Positions 47,834 through 58,307 of a DNA stretch of 64,000 bases are shown here, one piece after another. The stretch's first letter is position 1; each line of letters begins with the position of its first letter. The position numbers were made by a program, and so were the translations under genes. Origin of the DNA: Pseudomonas putida (GTDB lineage: Bacteria > Pseudomonadota > Gammaproteobacteria > Pseudomonadales > Pseudomonadaceae); contig NZ_SMTE01000008.1 of assembly GCF_004357765.1 (NCBI RefSeq), forward strand, positions 248,001-312,000, in the 5' to 3' direction. Below the pieces are notes generated by a model, which was given only the letters and a program-made list of their open reading frames with translations, was not told where the DNA came from and made no database searches.

Positions 47834-49807
47834 TCAGCTGACGACATGCAGGTAATGCAGGTGGCGCTCGTACTGATCGAGGATATCGCCGATCACCTCG
47901 TCCCGGCTCCAACCCATGATGTCGTAATCCTGTCCGCCTTCACGCAGATGCACCTCGGCACGGAAGTACTTGCGTGATTCGGCGCCATCGTCGGTGTCAC
48001 GCATCACGAAGCTTGGGGTGGTGAACGCACGCGGACGCACTTCGTACCTGAACCGGCCTTCGCCTGCGTGCGACAGTTCGAGTGCAACCCGGCCGTCTTC
48101 CTTTTCCTCGACCGCCACGTCATAGCCTTGCTTGCGCAGCTCCTGGGACACTTCCTCACAGGCAGGCTTGACCACCTCGGCGATGAAACGCGTGACGTGG
48201 GCACGACGCGGCATCATCGCGATATTGCGCAGCCGACGCTGCCAACCGCCGTGGGTCTGGGGATGATGCCGAGAGCCGGGCAAGGCCTGGTTGCGCAGGC
48301 CGCGCCGCGTGGCATCCAGGCCAAGCGCCTTGAACAGTCCCCAGATCGCCAGCAACAGGATCGCCGCAAACGGCAAGGCGCTGGCAATGGTCGCGGTCTG
48401 CAACGCCTTGAGCCCATTGGCCAGGAGCAGGGCGATGGCCACCGCGCCAATGCACACCGACCAGAATATCCGCTGCCACAAGGGCGAATGGCCTTTGCCG
48501 GACGAGGCGAGCATGTCCACCACCAGCGCGCCCGAGTCGGCGGAAGTGACGAAGAACACCACCACCATCAGCACCGCGATCAGGGAAATCACCGTCGACC
48601 AGGGGAAGTGCTCAAGGAAGGCGAACAAGGCCAATGAACTGTCCTGCCCGACCACGGTGGCCAGGTCCTGGATACCATCATTGAGAATCATGTGAATGGC
48701 CGAATCGCCGAACACCGTCATCCACAGCAAGGTGAAACCGGCGGGCACGAACAACACACCGCAGACGAACTGACGAATTGTCCGTCCCCGTGAAATACGT
48801 GCGATGAACAACCCCACGAACGGCGACCAGGACAGCCACCAGCCCCAGTACAGCAAGGTCCAGCCGCCGATCCAGTCAGTGGGCTCGTAGGCGAACAGGT
48901 TGAACGTCTTGTTGACGATTTCGGACAGGTAGGCGCCGGTGTTCTGCACGTAGGCCTGGAGCAGGAATACCGTCGGGCCGAGGATCAGCACGAACAGCAT
49001 CAGGACCACGGCCAGGCCCAGGTTCAACTCGGAGAGGATGCGGATGCCCTTGTCCAGGCCGCTGGCCACCGAGAGCGTGGCCAGGGCACAGGTCACGGTG
49101 ATCAGAATCACCTGCACGGTGGTGTTGATCGGCAGTCCGAATACATGGTGGAAGCCGCTGTTGATCTGCAGAACGCCATAACCCAGCGAAGTGGCTACAC
49201 CGAATACCGTGCCGAGGATGGCGAAGATATCCACTGCGTGGCCGATCGGCCCGTAGATCCGCTCGCCGATCAATGGATAGAGCGCCGAACGCAGGGTCAA
49301 CGGCAGCCCGTTGCGAAAGCTGAAGTAGGCCAGTATCAGTGCGACGATGGCGTAGATCGCCCAGGCATGGAGCCCCCAGTGAAAGAAGGTGATCTTCATG
49401 GCTTCACGGGCGGCCGCCACGGTTCCGGCCTCGCCCACCGGCGGAGAGGTGAAATGCATCACCGGCTCGGCCACCCCGAAGAACATCAGGCCGATGCCCA
49501 TGCCGGCCGAGAACAACATGGCGAACCAGCTGCTGTTCGGGTAGTCCGGCTCGCTGTGGTCAGGCCCCAGCTTGATGTCGCCATAACGACTGACGGCGAG
49601 AAACACCACGCTGATCAGGACCAGTGCCACGGTCAGAATGTAGAACCAGCTGGCGTTGGTGATGATCCATTGCTGCACTTCTTCGAACAGTGCCTGGGCA
49701 TTTTCCTGAAAGGCCGTGGCGTAAAGCACGAGGAGAAAAACCAGCAGTGCGCTGGTGTAGAAGACGGGAGGGTTGAGAGTGCTCCTGCGTTTTGCCTCTT
49801 CGGTCAT
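47834..49807 (-). CDS. betT: BCCT-family choline/betaine transporter (BetT-like)
   Basis: A 657-residue sodium- or proton-coupled transporter for choline or betaines. The hallmark tryptophan-rich segment is WTLLYWGWWLSWSPFVGLF. Twelve helices are followed by a long cytoplasmic C-terminal domain (from about residue 500) as in BetT, which may sense osmotic strength. The ATG has AAGGAGAA upstream. The exact substrate (choline, betaine or carnitine) is inferred. Confidence 0.88.
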   Translation of the reverse strand: MTEEAKRRSTLNPPVFYTSALLVFLLVLYATAFQENAQALFEEVQQWIITNASWFYILTVALVLISVVFLAVSRYGDIKLGPDHSEPDYPNSSWFAMLFSAGMGIGLMFFGVAEPVMHFTSPPVGEAGTVAAAREAMKITFFHWGLHAWAIYAIVALILAYFSFRNGLPLTLRSALYPLIGERIYGPIGHAVDIFAILGTVFGVATSLGYGVLQINSGFHHVFGLPINTTVQVILITVTCALATLSVASGLDKGIRILSELNLGLAVVLMLFVLILGPTVFLLQAYVQNTGAYLSEIVNKTFNLFAYEPTDWIGGWTLLYWGWWLSWSPFVGLFIARISRGRTIRQFVCGVLFVPAGFTLLWMTVFGDSAIHMILNDGIQDLATVVGQDSSLALFAFLEHFPWSTVISLIAVLMVVVFFVTSADSGALVVDMLASSGKGHSPLWQRIFWSVCIGAVAIALLLANGLKALQTATIASALPFAAILLLAIWGLFKALGLDATRRGLRNQALPGSRHHPQTHGGWQRRLRNIAMMPRRAHVTRFIAEVVKPACEEVSQELRKQGYDVAVEEKEDGRVALELSHAGEGRFRYEVRPRAFTTPSFVMRDTDDGAESRKYFRAEVHLREGGQDYDIMGWSRDEVIGDILDQYERHLHYLHVVS

Positions 49808-50069
49808 CGGCAGTTCTCCTTATTCTGGATACGAGCGTGCCCACACCGGGTGGTGTGCGACGCATTGGTGCTGAAAACCGTACCGTCAGTTCAATTAAAT
49901 CTCAAATATTAGGGGGTTACGTGCATGCTCTGTAACGTTTAGCCACGGCTTCGCATTCAACACGGCACGCTTGTACGGTAGACTATGGCCCGGGTGCTAG
50001 CTGCATAGGGCAGTGAAGCAGGTTAAAGAACCACGCAGGTCGGGCCGCCATGCGGGAGTTCTTGCGCCT

Positions 50070-51401
50070 ATGCAATTGAACCAGTTGCCTCGTGCCCAAC
50101 AATTGGCCGAACGCGCTTTTGCCAACCTCGAGCGTTTTCTGCACATCGAAGCCGTCAGCGGCATCGTGTTGCTCATCGCCGCCATCGCCGCTCTGATCTG
50201 GGCCAACTCTCCGGCCGCCGACAGCTACGAAGCCCTCTGGCACGCGCCCATCACCATTGGCGTAGGGTCGCTGGTATACGCCCAGTCCCTGCACTTCTGG
50301 ATCAACGACGGCCTGATGACCATCTTCTTCCTGGTCGTCGGCATGGAGATTCGCCGCGAGATCCACGAAGGCGCCCTTTCCAGCCTGCGCCAGGCCACCT
50401 TGCCCATGGCAGCGGCCATCGGGGGCGTGGTGGTGCCTGCACTGCTCTACCTCGGTTTCGGCCATGCGCCAAGCGAACAACAGGGCTGGGCCGTACCGAC
50501 GGCCACCGATATCGCCTTTGCCGTCGGCGTGCTGGCGCTGCTCGGTAAATCGATTCCCTCGAACGTGCGGATCTTCCTGCTCGCGCTGGCGATCATCGAT
50601 GACATCATCGCCGTGCTGATCATCGCCTTCTTCTACTCCGGCGGGCTCGACTACAGCGGTTTCGGCGTCGCGCTGATTGGCTTGCTGATGGTCGTGGGGC
50701 TGCAAAAGATCGGTATCGGCTCTGCCTATGCGTACATCGTTCCGGGCGCTATCACCTGGGTCGGTGTGTTGATGACCGGTGCCCACCCTACCCTGGCCGG
50801 TGTCGTGCTTGGCCTGATGACGCCTGTCGCGGCAATGCCCATGCGTGAGCGCCCACTGGATGCCGTGACGCGCTTCACCCAGGAACTGCTGGGCCGCGCC
50901 AAAGCGCCGGAGCGCGATGCCAGCGAACTGATCAGTCCCCTGAAGAACCTGCGCCTTGCCCAGCGCGAACTGGTACCGCCTGTGGTCCGTGTCCAGGGCG
51001 CGCTGCACCCTTGGGTGGCCTACGGGATCATGCCGGTGTTCGCCCTGGCCAACGCTGGCGTCAACCTGTCGGGAGTCGACCTGACCAGCGAGGCGCCGCA
51101 GTGGGTGATGATCGCCGTCGCGGTCGCACTGGTGGCCGGCAAGCCCCTGGGCATCGTCAGTGTCAGCTGGCTGATGGTCCGCCTGGGCTGGTGTTCGCTG
51201 CCAGAGCACGTGAACTGGCGCAGCATCACCTTGATCGGCCTGCTCGCCGGCATCGGCTTCACCATGTCGATCTTCATCGCCAACCTGGCCTTCGCCGACC
51301 CTGCTGCCCTGGGCGCCGCCAAACTGGGCGTATTGTGCGCTTCGGTGATTGCCGCCGCGCTCGGACTGGCCTGGGGCGCCTGGAGTCTGCGCAAGCGCTG
51401 A
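50070..51401 (+). CDS. nhaA: Na+/H+ antiporter NhaA
   Basis: Exchanges Na+ for protons across the inner membrane. The 443-residue form has the paired Asp in [22 protein letters not shown], the ion-binding site of NhaA, and [12 protein letters not shown]. The start is uncertain: ATG at 50070 ([12 protein letters not shown]) is chosen, while a GTG at 50013 would add 19 residues. The upstream 262-bp gap to betT contains an AT-rich stretch near 49895-49915 that may hold promoters. Confidence 0.95.
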   Translation: MQLNQLPRAQQLAERAFANLERFLHIEAVSGIVLLIAAIAALIWANSPAADSYEALWHAPITIGVGSLVYAQSLHFWINDGLMTIFFLVVGMEIRREIHEGALSSLRQATLPMAAAIGGVVVPALLYLGFGHAPSEQQGWAVPTATDIAFAVGVLALLGKSIPSNVRIFLLALAIIDDIIAVLIIAFFYSGGLDYSGFGVALIGLLMVVGLQKIGIGSAYAYIVPGAITWVGVLMTGAHPTLAGVVLGLMTPVAAMPMRERPLDAVTRFTQELLGRAKAPERDASELISPLKNLRLAQRELVPPVVRVQGALHPWVAYGIMPVFALANAGVNLSGVDLTSEAPQWVMIAVAVALVAGKPLGIVSVSWLMVRLGWCSLPEHVNWRSITLIGLLAGIGFTMSIFIANLAFADPAALGAAKLGVLCASVIAAALGLAWGAWSLRKR

Positions 51402-51483
51402 GGGAGCTACAACCTGGGTCGGGTATGCCGGTGCTGAAAAAAACGCCATACTCGTGGCTTTGCCACTCAGCAGCGCACGGACG

Positions 51484-52830
51484 ATGCCCGACCAGACCTC
51501 TCCCTCCGCCCCCTCCCTCCACCGCCTGCGCTGGCGCCAGTGGCGCCAGCGCCTGGCGTTCTGGGTAGGCGCGCTGCTGGTAGGGCTGGTCGCGCTGGCG
51601 TTCGCCTGGCTGGCCGATGCAGCCTTCGCCTCCTTCAAGCGTCTGTTGCAATGGGCCCCCTGGTCGCCGCTACTGATCACCCCTCTTGGCTTCGCCGGCC
51701 TGGCCTGGCTGACCCAGCGCCGCTTTCAAAACGCCAAGGGCAGCGGGATACCCCAGGTCATCGCCGCCCTGGAAATGCCTTCACGCAGGTTTCGTGCACA
51801 ACTGCTCTCGTTGCCAGTGGCAGCCACGCGCATGACCCTGACGCTGGGCGCATTGCTGGTGGGAGGATCGGTTGGTCGTGAAGGCCCCACCGTACACATC
51901 GGCGCCGCAGTGCTCTATACCTTTGGCCGGCGCCTGGGCCTGCATGGTCGGCGTACCGTCGCTGGGCTGATCCTCGCAGGTGGCGCCGCCGGCATCGCTG
52001 CAGCCTTCAACACGCCGCTGGCGGGGGTGGTGTTTGCCATCGAGGAGTTGAGCCGCACCTTCGAGCAACGCTTCAGCGGCCTGGTGTTGACCGCGGTCTT
52101 GATCGGCGGCGTGGTGACGCTGGGGCTGATGGGACACTACGCCTATTTCGGCCAGATCAGCGGCCGCATGCCCGAAGGCTGGGGCTGGAGCGTAGTGCCG
52201 GCCTGCGCGGTGCTGGGCGGCGTGCTGGGCGGCTTCTATGCCAAGCTGGTGTTGCCCAGCGACCGCGGCGCTCTGGGTCGCATGGCGGCGCTACGCGGGC
52301 GGTATCCGGTGCGATTCGCCGCCGGTTGCGGGCTGCTGCTGGCCGTACTTGGGGTGATATCCGGCAACCACGTGTTCGGCACCGGCTACGAAGAAACCCG
52401 TGCACTGCTGGAGGGCGAGCCGATCACCGGTGCCGACTTCCTGGCTTGGAAATTCCTGGCCAATGTCGTCTCCTACCTTTCCGGCATTCCAGGCGGGCTG
52501 TTCTCGCCATCCCTGAGCATCGGTGCAGCCTTCGCACCCGTGGTGGCCTGGTTGCCGGACGTCGACCCACAGGCCTGCGCACTGCTCGGGATGGGCGCCT
52601 ACCTGGCCGGTGTGACCCGCTCGCCGCTGACCGCTTCGGTGATCGTACTGGAGCTGACCCACAGCCCGGATCTGGCGATCCCGATGCTCGCCGTCACTTT
52701 GATGGCGGCGGCGATTTCCGGCTGGATCTCACCTGTATCGCTGTATCACGCCCTGGCCCGGCAGATCATCGACAAGCTGGCACCGCGCGAGCCGCCCCAG
52801 AACACCGCGCCTCGCAACGTGGCCGATTGA
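51484..52830 (+). CDS. ClC-family chloride channel/antiporter
   Basis: A 448-residue ClC protein with the selectivity and gating motifs GSGIPQV, GREGPTVHIG (external gating Glu) and GGLFSPSL, plus an internal Glu in VVFAIEEL that corresponds to the proton-path residue of Cl-/H+ exchangers. That favours an exchanger over a channel. It lies 82 bp after nhaA on the same strand. Confidence 0.92.
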   Translation: MPDQTSPSAPSLHRLRWRQWRQRLAFWVGALLVGLVALAFAWLADAAFASFKRLLQWAPWSPLLITPLGFAGLAWLTQRRFQNAKGSGIPQVIAALEMPSRRFRAQLLSLPVAATRMTLTLGALLVGGSVGREGPTVHIGAAVLYTFGRRLGLHGRRTVAGLILAGGAAGIAAAFNTPLAGVVFAIEELSRTFEQRFSGLVLTAVLIGGVVTLGLMGHYAYFGQISGRMPEGWGWSVVPACAVLGGVLGGFYAKLVLPSDRGALGRMAALRGRYPVRFAAGCGLLLAVLGVISGNHVFGTGYEETRALLEGEPITGADFLAWKFLANVVSYLSGIPGGLFSPSLSIGAAFAPVVAWLPDVDPQACALLGMGAYLAGVTRSPLTASVIVLELTHSPDLAIPMLAVTLMAAAISGWISPVSLYHALARQIIDKLAPREPPQNTAPRNVAD

Positions 52831-52847
52831 GAACCAGCAGTTGAGCT

Positions 52848-54119
52848 TTACCAGAGCTTGACCGTGTAATCGAGGTTGACGCGCAACTCGTTGTCGTCCC
52901 GGTGCGAAGCGCCGGGCAGGAAGTCGTTGCGGTACCAGGCGTGGCGCAGACGCAGCGCCACGCCCTTGAACCTGCCCTGCTGCACGGCATAGGACAGCTC
53001 CACATCTTTCTCGCTTTCGCTGAGCCCGCTGCCGCCAAACCGCGCCAGTTCGATGTTGTCGCCGCGCACATAGCGCAGCATGCCTTTGAGGCCAGGCACG
53101 CCGAACGCGGCGAAGTCCTGATCGAACTTGACCTGCCAACTGCGCTCCTTGGGGTTGATGAACTCGGAGCTGAGCGTGCCCTCGGTGATCACCAGCGGCT
53201 CGGTGCCGTACAGATAAGGCATGGCGGTGTCGCCATCGAGCTGCATGTAACCGACGCCCAGGCTGTGGCTGGCCCAGGCATAGGTGAGCATCAGCGCGGT
53301 GTTGCGATTGTCCACCGGGCCGGCCTTGGCGGCGCCATCCTCACCGGTGACGAACAGCCGAAAGTCGCTCTTCAGCCGGCCCGGCCCCAGCTTGCGGTCA
53401 TCGACGAAGCCGAAATAGTCCTTGCGATACAGCCCATCCAGTGCCGCATGGTAGTAGCGCAGGGTCAAAGCGTCGGACCAGGCATAGTCACCGCCAAGGA
53501 AGGTGAAGCGGTCAGAGGTGGCCGCGCCGTTGAAGCGACCATTGGGCGCGGCGACGCTCATTTTTTGATAGTCGGTGGAGTCTCGCAGATTGATGCGGTC
53601 GAGCCAGCCGGCGTGCAGGCTCAGACGCTCGATATCGCTGGAGCGTAAGTAGGCGCCGCGGAAGGTCTGCGGCAGCAATCGGGTCGGGCTGGCGAAGGCG
53701 ATCGGCAGGAAGGTACTGATGGTGCCACCTTGCAACTCGGTCCGCGACATACGCACTTTGCCGGTCAGGCCCAGCTCGGAGTAATTGTCGGCGGGCTCGC
53801 GGGTGATCGGGTCGAACGGCAACAGACCGGTACCAGTGCGGTCGGGCGAGGAGTCGAGCTTGACGCCGAGCATGCCCTTGGCGTCCAGACCGAAGCCTAC
53901 CGCGCCTTCGGTGAAGCCGGAGCTGACGTTGAGGATGAAGCCTTGGGCCCACTCACGGGCAGCGGCTTGCGGCGTCTGGCCGACGTAATTGCGGTCGAAG
54001 TAATAGTTGCGCACTACCAGCTCGGCATGACTGTCATCGATGAAGCCAGCGGCGTGGCTGGGGTTGGCGCAAAACAGGCCGATGGCCAGAGCCAGGCAGT
54101 TTTTTCGGGCCTTGTGCAT
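52848..54119 (-). CDS. OprD-family outer membrane porin
   Basis: A 423-residue substrate-specific porin. The signal peptide ends PSHAAGF; the mature N-terminus FIDDSHAELVVRNYYFDRNY and the C-terminal aromatic strand LDYTVKLW are typical of OprD proteins. It is the last gene of the mhp operon, 80 bp after mhpT, so an aromatic acid such as 3-hydroxyphenylpropionate is the likely substrate (inferred from context only). Convergent with the ClC gene, 17 bp apart. Confidence 0.9.
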   Translation of the reverse strand: MHKARKNCLALAIGLFCANPSHAAGFIDDSHAELVVRNYYFDRNYVGQTPQAAAREWAQGFILNVSSGFTEGAVGFGLDAKGMLGVKLDSSPDRTGTGLLPFDPITREPADNYSELGLTGKVRMSRTELQGGTISTFLPIAFASPTRLLPQTFRGAYLRSSDIERLSLHAGWLDRINLRDSTDYQKMSVAAPNGRFNGAATSDRFTFLGGDYAWSDALTLRYYHAALDGLYRKDYFGFVDDRKLGPGRLKSDFRLFVTGEDGAAKAGPVDNRNTALMLTYAWASHSLGVGYMQLDGDTAMPYLYGTEPLVITEGTLSSEFINPKERSWQVKFDQDFAAFGVPGLKGMLRYVRGDNIELARFGGSGLSESEKDVELSYAVQQGRFKGVALRLRHAWYRNDFLPGASHRDDNELRVNLDYTVKLW

Positions 54120-54199
54120 GGTCACTTCACTTTCTTGTAGTTGTAGGAGGCCCTGCCGCAGACGCAGCAGGGAGCACAGCAAGGTCGAACAGCGGGAAA

Positions 54200-55378
54200 T
54201 CAGGCCGGGCGGCGGCCGATCAGGCGGAATAGCGCCAGGGCCGCGATCACCACACCGGGCGCCGAAGCCATCAGCACGCCGGCGGAGCCGGCGCCCAGGG
54301 CTAGCATCTGTCCGGCCACCAACGGCCCACTCATCGCCCCGAGGCGCCCGACCGCCACTGCCGCGCCAACGCCCGTGGCGCGCACCCGCACGGGGTAGAA
54401 GTGCGGTGCGAGGGCATACAGCACGCCCTGCCCGCCGGTGGCAAAGAAGCCGGCGAAGAAACCAGCGACGAGCATTGCCGGCAGTGCACTGGCCCACCCC
54501 AGGCCCGCCAGGGCGGCGAGGATGCCGACGTAAACCACTGCTGCGGTGACCCCCGCCGGCAGGCGCTCGAGCACCTGACCGAGGATCAACGTGCCGATGG
54601 CCGCACCGATCTGCAGGGCGAGCATCACCCAGCTGGCGTCATGGCTGCTGAAGCCCTGACCGACCAACAGGCTCGGCAGCCAGTTGATCAGGATGTACAC
54701 CACCATCAGGGTGAAGAAGTAGCTCAGCCACAGTAGCCAGGTGGCGCTTTGGCCGAACAGCTCGCGGCGCAGGCTCGGCGCGTCCTCGGCGGTGCTACGG
54801 AACTGTCCCGACTCAGGCAGGAACAGCGCCAGCAGCGGCAGGATCAGCAGCGGCCCGGCGCCGCCGACATGGAACACCCGCTGCCATTCTCCGCTGTAGC
54901 CGGCGATGCCGATACCGGCAGCCAGTGCCGCACCGAGTGGCACGCCGCAGTACATCAAGCTGACGGCGCTGCCGCGCAGGCGAGCGCCGGCAGCTTCGCT
55001 GGTCAGGGCGATCAGGTTGGGCAATGCAGCGCCCAGCCCGACCCCGGTGAGCAACCGCGCCAGCAACAGGCTGGGCAGGCTCCAGGCATGAGCGGTGGCC
55101 AGGGAGAACAAACCGAACAGTGCGACCGAGCCGATGAGGATGCGCTTGCGGCCGAAACGGTCAGCCAGCCAGCCGCCGACCAGGGCGCCGGGCAACAAGC
55201 CGAGAATACCGGCACTGAAGACCCAGCCCATTTGCAGTTTGTCCAAGCCGAAGGCACTGGCCATGCCCGGAGCGGCGATACCGGCGGCTTGCAGGTCGAG
55301 GCCTTCCAGTAGGGCGACAAGAAAACACAGGCCGATGGTGACGGCCACGCGAGGCGAGGTGATTGCAGAAGAAGTCAT
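54200..55378 (-). CDS. mhpT: MFS transporter, MhpT-like aromatic acid permease
   Basis: A 392-residue major-facilitator protein of the aromatic acid:H+ symporter group, with twelve helices and the loop 2-3 motif GWLADRFGRKRIL. Position after mhpE makes 3-(3-hydroxyphenyl)propionate the probable substrate, as for E. coli MhpT. A REP inverted pair separates it from mhpE. Confidence 0.85.
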   Translation of the reverse strand: MTSSAITSPRVAVTIGLCFLVALLEGLDLQAAGIAAPGMASAFGLDKLQMGWVFSAGILGLLPGALVGGWLADRFGRKRILIGSVALFGLFSLATAHAWSLPSLLLARLLTGVGLGAALPNLIALTSEAAGARLRGSAVSLMYCGVPLGAALAAGIGIAGYSGEWQRVFHVGGAGPLLILPLLALFLPESGQFRSTAEDAPSLRRELFGQSATWLLWLSYFFTLMVVYILINWLPSLLVGQGFSSHDASWVMLALQIGAAIGTLILGQVLERLPAGVTAAVVYVGILAALAGLGWASALPAMLVAGFFAGFFATGGQGVLYALAPHFYPVRVRATGVGAAVAVGRLGAMSGPLVAGQMLALGAGSAGVLMASAPGVVIAALALFRLIGRRPA

Positions 55379-55429
55379 GGTGTTACCCGTATTGTTTTTG
55401 TATTGGGCTCGAGAGGGGGCGCTGTGCGC

Positions 55430-55521
55430 CCCATTCGCGGGTCAAGCCCGCTCCCACAGGTACCGTGCAGCTCTGGAGGGCAGTGCTGCACCTGTCGGAG
55501 CGGGCTTGACCCGCGAATGGG
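55430..55521. repeat. REP inverted pair (BIME-like)
   Basis: A roughly 31-base element starting CCCATTCGCGGGTCAAG is followed by its inverted copy ending at 55521, with one mismatch (C versus G). The central part has its own stem GTGCAGC / GCTGCAC. The sequence TTCGCGGGT...CCCGCTCC is typical of P. putida REP elements. A further small hairpin, GGCTGC / GCAGCC, follows toward mhpE. Confidence 0.88.
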
Positions 55522-55546
55522 CTGCGCAGCAGCCCGACTGCTCGGA

Positions 55547-56557
55547 TCAGCGTTTGAGCAGGTCCAGCGCCACGTCCACGATCATGTCTTCCTGACCACC
55601 CACCATGCGCCGCTTGCCCAGTTCGACGAGGATGTCCACCGCCTTGATGCCGTAGCGGGCAGCCGCGACCTCGGCATGACGCAGGAAGCTCGAATAGACC
55701 CCGGCATATCCCAGCGCCAGGGTTTCTCGGTCCACTCGCACGGGACGATCCTGCAGCGGACGCACCAGGTCGTCGGCGGCATCCATCAGCGCGTACAGGT
55801 CGGTGCCGTGGTTCCAGCCGAGTTTGTCGGCGGCGGCGATGAACACCTCGAGCGGGGCATTACCGGCACCGGCGCCCATGCCGGCGAGGCTGGCGTCGAT
55901 GCGATCGCACCCCTCCTCCACCGCAGCGATGGAGTTGGCCACGCCCAGGCTGAGGTTGTGATGGGCATGAATGCCGGTAGAAGTGGCCGGGTCGAGTACG
56001 GCCTTGACCGCACGGAAGCGCGCGCGGACGTCGTCCATGTTCATCGCCCCGCCCGAGTCCACCACATAGATACAGGTGGCGCCGTAGCGCTCCATCAGCT
56101 TGGCCTGCTGGGCCAGCCCTTCGGGCGTCTGCATGTGGCTCATCATCAGGAAACCCACGGTGTCCATGCCCAGCTCACGGGCATACTCGATATGCTGACG
56201 GGAGACGTCCGCTTCGGTGCAGTGGGTGGCGACGCGCACGATTCGGGCACCGGCGTCGTAGGCGTTCTTCAGGTCGTGGAGTGTGCCGATCCCTGGCAGC
56301 AGCAGCGTGGCGATCTTGGCGTGGCTGACCGCATCGGCGGCTGCTTCGATCCATTCGAGGTCGGTATGGGCACCGAAGCCGTAGTTGAAGCTCGAACCCT
56401 GCAGACCATCGCCATGGGCGACTTCGATGGAGTCGACCTTGGCCCGGTCCAGGGCAGCGGCGATGGCGCGCACGTCGTCCAGCGAATACTGGTGACGGAT
56501 GGCGTGCATACCATCGCGCAGGGTGACGTCGGAGATGTAGAGTTTCTTGCCGTTCAT
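55547..56557 (-). CDS. mhpE: 4-hydroxy-2-oxovalerate aldolase
   Basis: Splits 4-hydroxy-2-oxovalerate into pyruvate and acetaldehyde. The 336-residue HMG-CoA-lyase-like TIM barrel starts [24 protein letters not shown] (DVTLRDGMH metal-site motif), with [14 protein letters not shown] and [13 protein letters not shown]. The ATG overlaps the mhpF stop (ATGA). MhpE and MhpF normally form a complex that channels acetaldehyde. Confidence 0.96.
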   Translation of the reverse strand: MNGKKLYISDVTLRDGMHAIRHQYSLDDVRAIAAALDRAKVDSIEVAHGDGLQGSSFNYGFGAHTDLEWIEAAADAVSHAKIATLLLPGIGTLHDLKNAYDAGARIVRVATHCTEADVSRQHIEYARELGMDTVGFLMMSHMQTPEGLAQQAKLMERYGATCIYVVDSGGAMNMDDVRARFRAVKAVLDPATSTGIHAHHNLSLGVANSIAAVEEGCDRIDASLAGMGAGAGNAPLEVFIAAADKLGWNHGTDLYALMDAADDLVRPLQDRPVRVDRETLALGYAGVYSSFLRHAEVAAARYGIKAVDILVELGKRRMVGGQEDMIVDVALDLLKR

Positions 56558-57486
56558 GCCAAGGCCCCCATTGCTTGCGCCATGCGCTCGGCGGTGGCCA
56601 GCGCGGCGGAGGTCATGATGTCGAGATTGCCGGCGTAGGCCGGCAGGTAATGGGCCGCGCCTTCGACTTCGAGGAACACGGAGGTCTTGAGGCCGGTGAA
56701 GGTGCCCTGCCCCGGCAACCTGAGGTCGCGCACTTGTTCGAACTGCACCTGCTGCTTGAGGCGGTAACCCGGCACGTAGGCCTGCACCGCAGCGGCCATC
56801 TCTTCGATACTCGCCGCCACCTGCTGTTGATCGGCGGCTTCGCTGAGCACGTACACCGTGTCGCGCATCATCAGCGGCGGCTCGGCGGGGTTCATGATGA
56901 TGATCGCCTTGCCCTTGCTCGCGCCGCCGATCACCTCGATGGCCTTGCTGGTGGTCTCGGTGAACTCGTCGATATTGGCGCGGGTGCCGGGGCCGGCGGA
57001 CTTGCTGGCGATCGAGGCGACGATCTCGGCGTAGTGCACCTTGGCCACGCGCGACACCGCCGCGACCATGGGGATGGTGGCCTGGCCACCGCAGGTGACC
57101 ATGTTGACGTTGGTCGCCTGCAGGTGCTGCTCCAGGTTGACCACCGGCACGCAGTATGGACCGATGGCGGCTGGAGTCAGGTCGATCATGCGCAGGTCGG
57201 CCTTGTGCTGGCGCAGGAACGCGTCGTTCTTCACGTGGGCACCGGCGCTGGTGGCGTCGAAGACGAACTCGATGTCCTTGAACACCGGCAGACGGGTAAG
57301 CCCCTGCACGCCTTCGTGGGTGGTGGCGACGCCCATGCGGGCGGCGCGGGCCAGGCCGTCGGAGGCCGGGTCGATGCCAACCATCGCAGCCATTTCCAGG
57401 TGCTTGGCGTTGCGCAGGATCTTGATCATCAGGTCGGTGCCGATGTTGCCGGAGCCGATGATGGCAACTTTGCGTTTCTGGCTCAT
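56554..57486 (-). CDS. mhpF: Acetaldehyde dehydrogenase (acetylating)
   Basis: Converts acetaldehyde, NAD+ and CoA to acetyl-CoA. The 310-residue protein has the NAD motif [13 protein letters not shown], the catalytic Cys132 in [10 protein letters not shown], and [10 protein letters not shown]. The ATG at 57486 is chosen over upstream readings. It lies 11 bp after mhpD. Confidence 0.96.
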   Translation of the reverse strand: MSQKRKVAIIGSGNIGTDLMIKILRNAKHLEMAAMVGIDPASDGLARAARMGVATTHEGVQGLTRLPVFKDIEFVFDATSAGAHVKNDAFLRQHKADLRMIDLTPAAIGPYCVPVVNLEQHLQATNVNMVTCGGQATIPMVAAVSRVAKVHYAEIVASIASKSAGPGTRANIDEFTETTSKAIEVIGGASKGKAIIIMNPAEPPLMMRDTVYVLSEAADQQQVAASIEEMAAAVQAYVPGYRLKQQVQFEQVRDLRLPGQGTFTGLKTSVFLEVEGAAHYLPAYAGNLDIMTSAALATAERMAQAMGALA

Positions 57487-57497
57487 GGAGGTCTCCG

Positions 57498-58292
57498 TCA
57501 CTCGTCGCTGAAGGTCACGCCGACGCGGCCCAGGCCGTCGATCTCGGCTTCGAAATGGTCGCCCGGCGCCACCGCCACCATCGGCCCGAGGGCGCCAGTG
57601 AGGATGATGTCGCCCGCCCGCAGCGGCTCGCCCAGGCGCACCATGGTACGGGCCAGCCAGACGGCGGCGTTGAGCGGGTGGCCGAGGCATTCGGCACCCG
57701 TGCCGCTGGACACCAGTTCGCCGTTGCGGGTCATGCGCATGGCGGCGCCGCGCAGGTCAAGGTCGTGCAACTGGCGTGCTGGGCCGCCAAGCACGAAACA
57801 ACCGCTGGAGGCGTTGTCGGCCACGGTGTCGGCGAAGCGAATGTTCCAGCCCTGCACACGGCTGCCGACGATCTCCAGCGCCGGCAGCACATGGCCAGTG
57901 GCGGCGATCACATCGGCGAAGGTGGTCTGCGCGCTGGGCAGGTCGTGGGCCAGCACCAGGGCGATCTCGGCCTCGATCTTCGGCTGCAAGACGCTGGCGT
58001 AGGGCACGCTTTCGTTGTCGCCGTAGCACATGTCGGCGAACAGGCTGCCGAAGTCCGGCTGGTCGACGCCCAGCTGGGCCTGCACCTTGGGATTGGTCAG
58101 ACCGATCTTGCGGCCCACCAGACGCCGCCCGTCAGCCAGAGCGTGGGCAACGTTCAAGCGCTGGATGGCGTAGGCCGCTTCGGCGTTTTCCGCGCCGATG
58201 ACGTCACGCAGCGGAGCGATGGCCTCCCCCAGCAGCTGGGCACGGCGCAGGTCGGCGGCCAGGCGCTCGAGGGTTTGCGAATCGATGGTCAT
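57498..58292 (-). CDS. mhpD: 2-keto-4-pentenoate hydratase
   Basis: Hydrates 2-hydroxypenta-2,4-dienoate to 4-hydroxy-2-oxovalerate. The 264-residue fumarylacetoacetase-like enzyme has [17 protein letters not shown] and [14 protein letters not shown] (metal-binding Glu pair). It lies 15 bp after mhpC in the operon. Confidence 0.95.
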   Translation of the reverse strand: MTIDSQTLERLAADLRRAQLLGEAIAPLRDVIGAENAEAAYAIQRLNVAHALADGRRLVGRKIGLTNPKVQAQLGVDQPDFGSLFADMCYGDNESVPYASVLQPKIEAEIALVLAHDLPSAQTTFADVIAATGHVLPALEIVGSRVQGWNIRFADTVADNASSGCFVLGGPARQLHDLDLRGAAMRMTRNGELVSSGTGAECLGHPLNAAVWLARTMVRLGEPLRAGDIILTGALGPMVAVAPGDHFEAEIDGLGRVGVTFSDE

Positions 58293-58307
58293 GGGATGTA
58301 CCTCAAA

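Noticed and set aside
49983-51680. Open frame of 565 codons on the minus strand
   Set aside because: Antisense to nhaA and the start of the ClC gene; no domain recognised.
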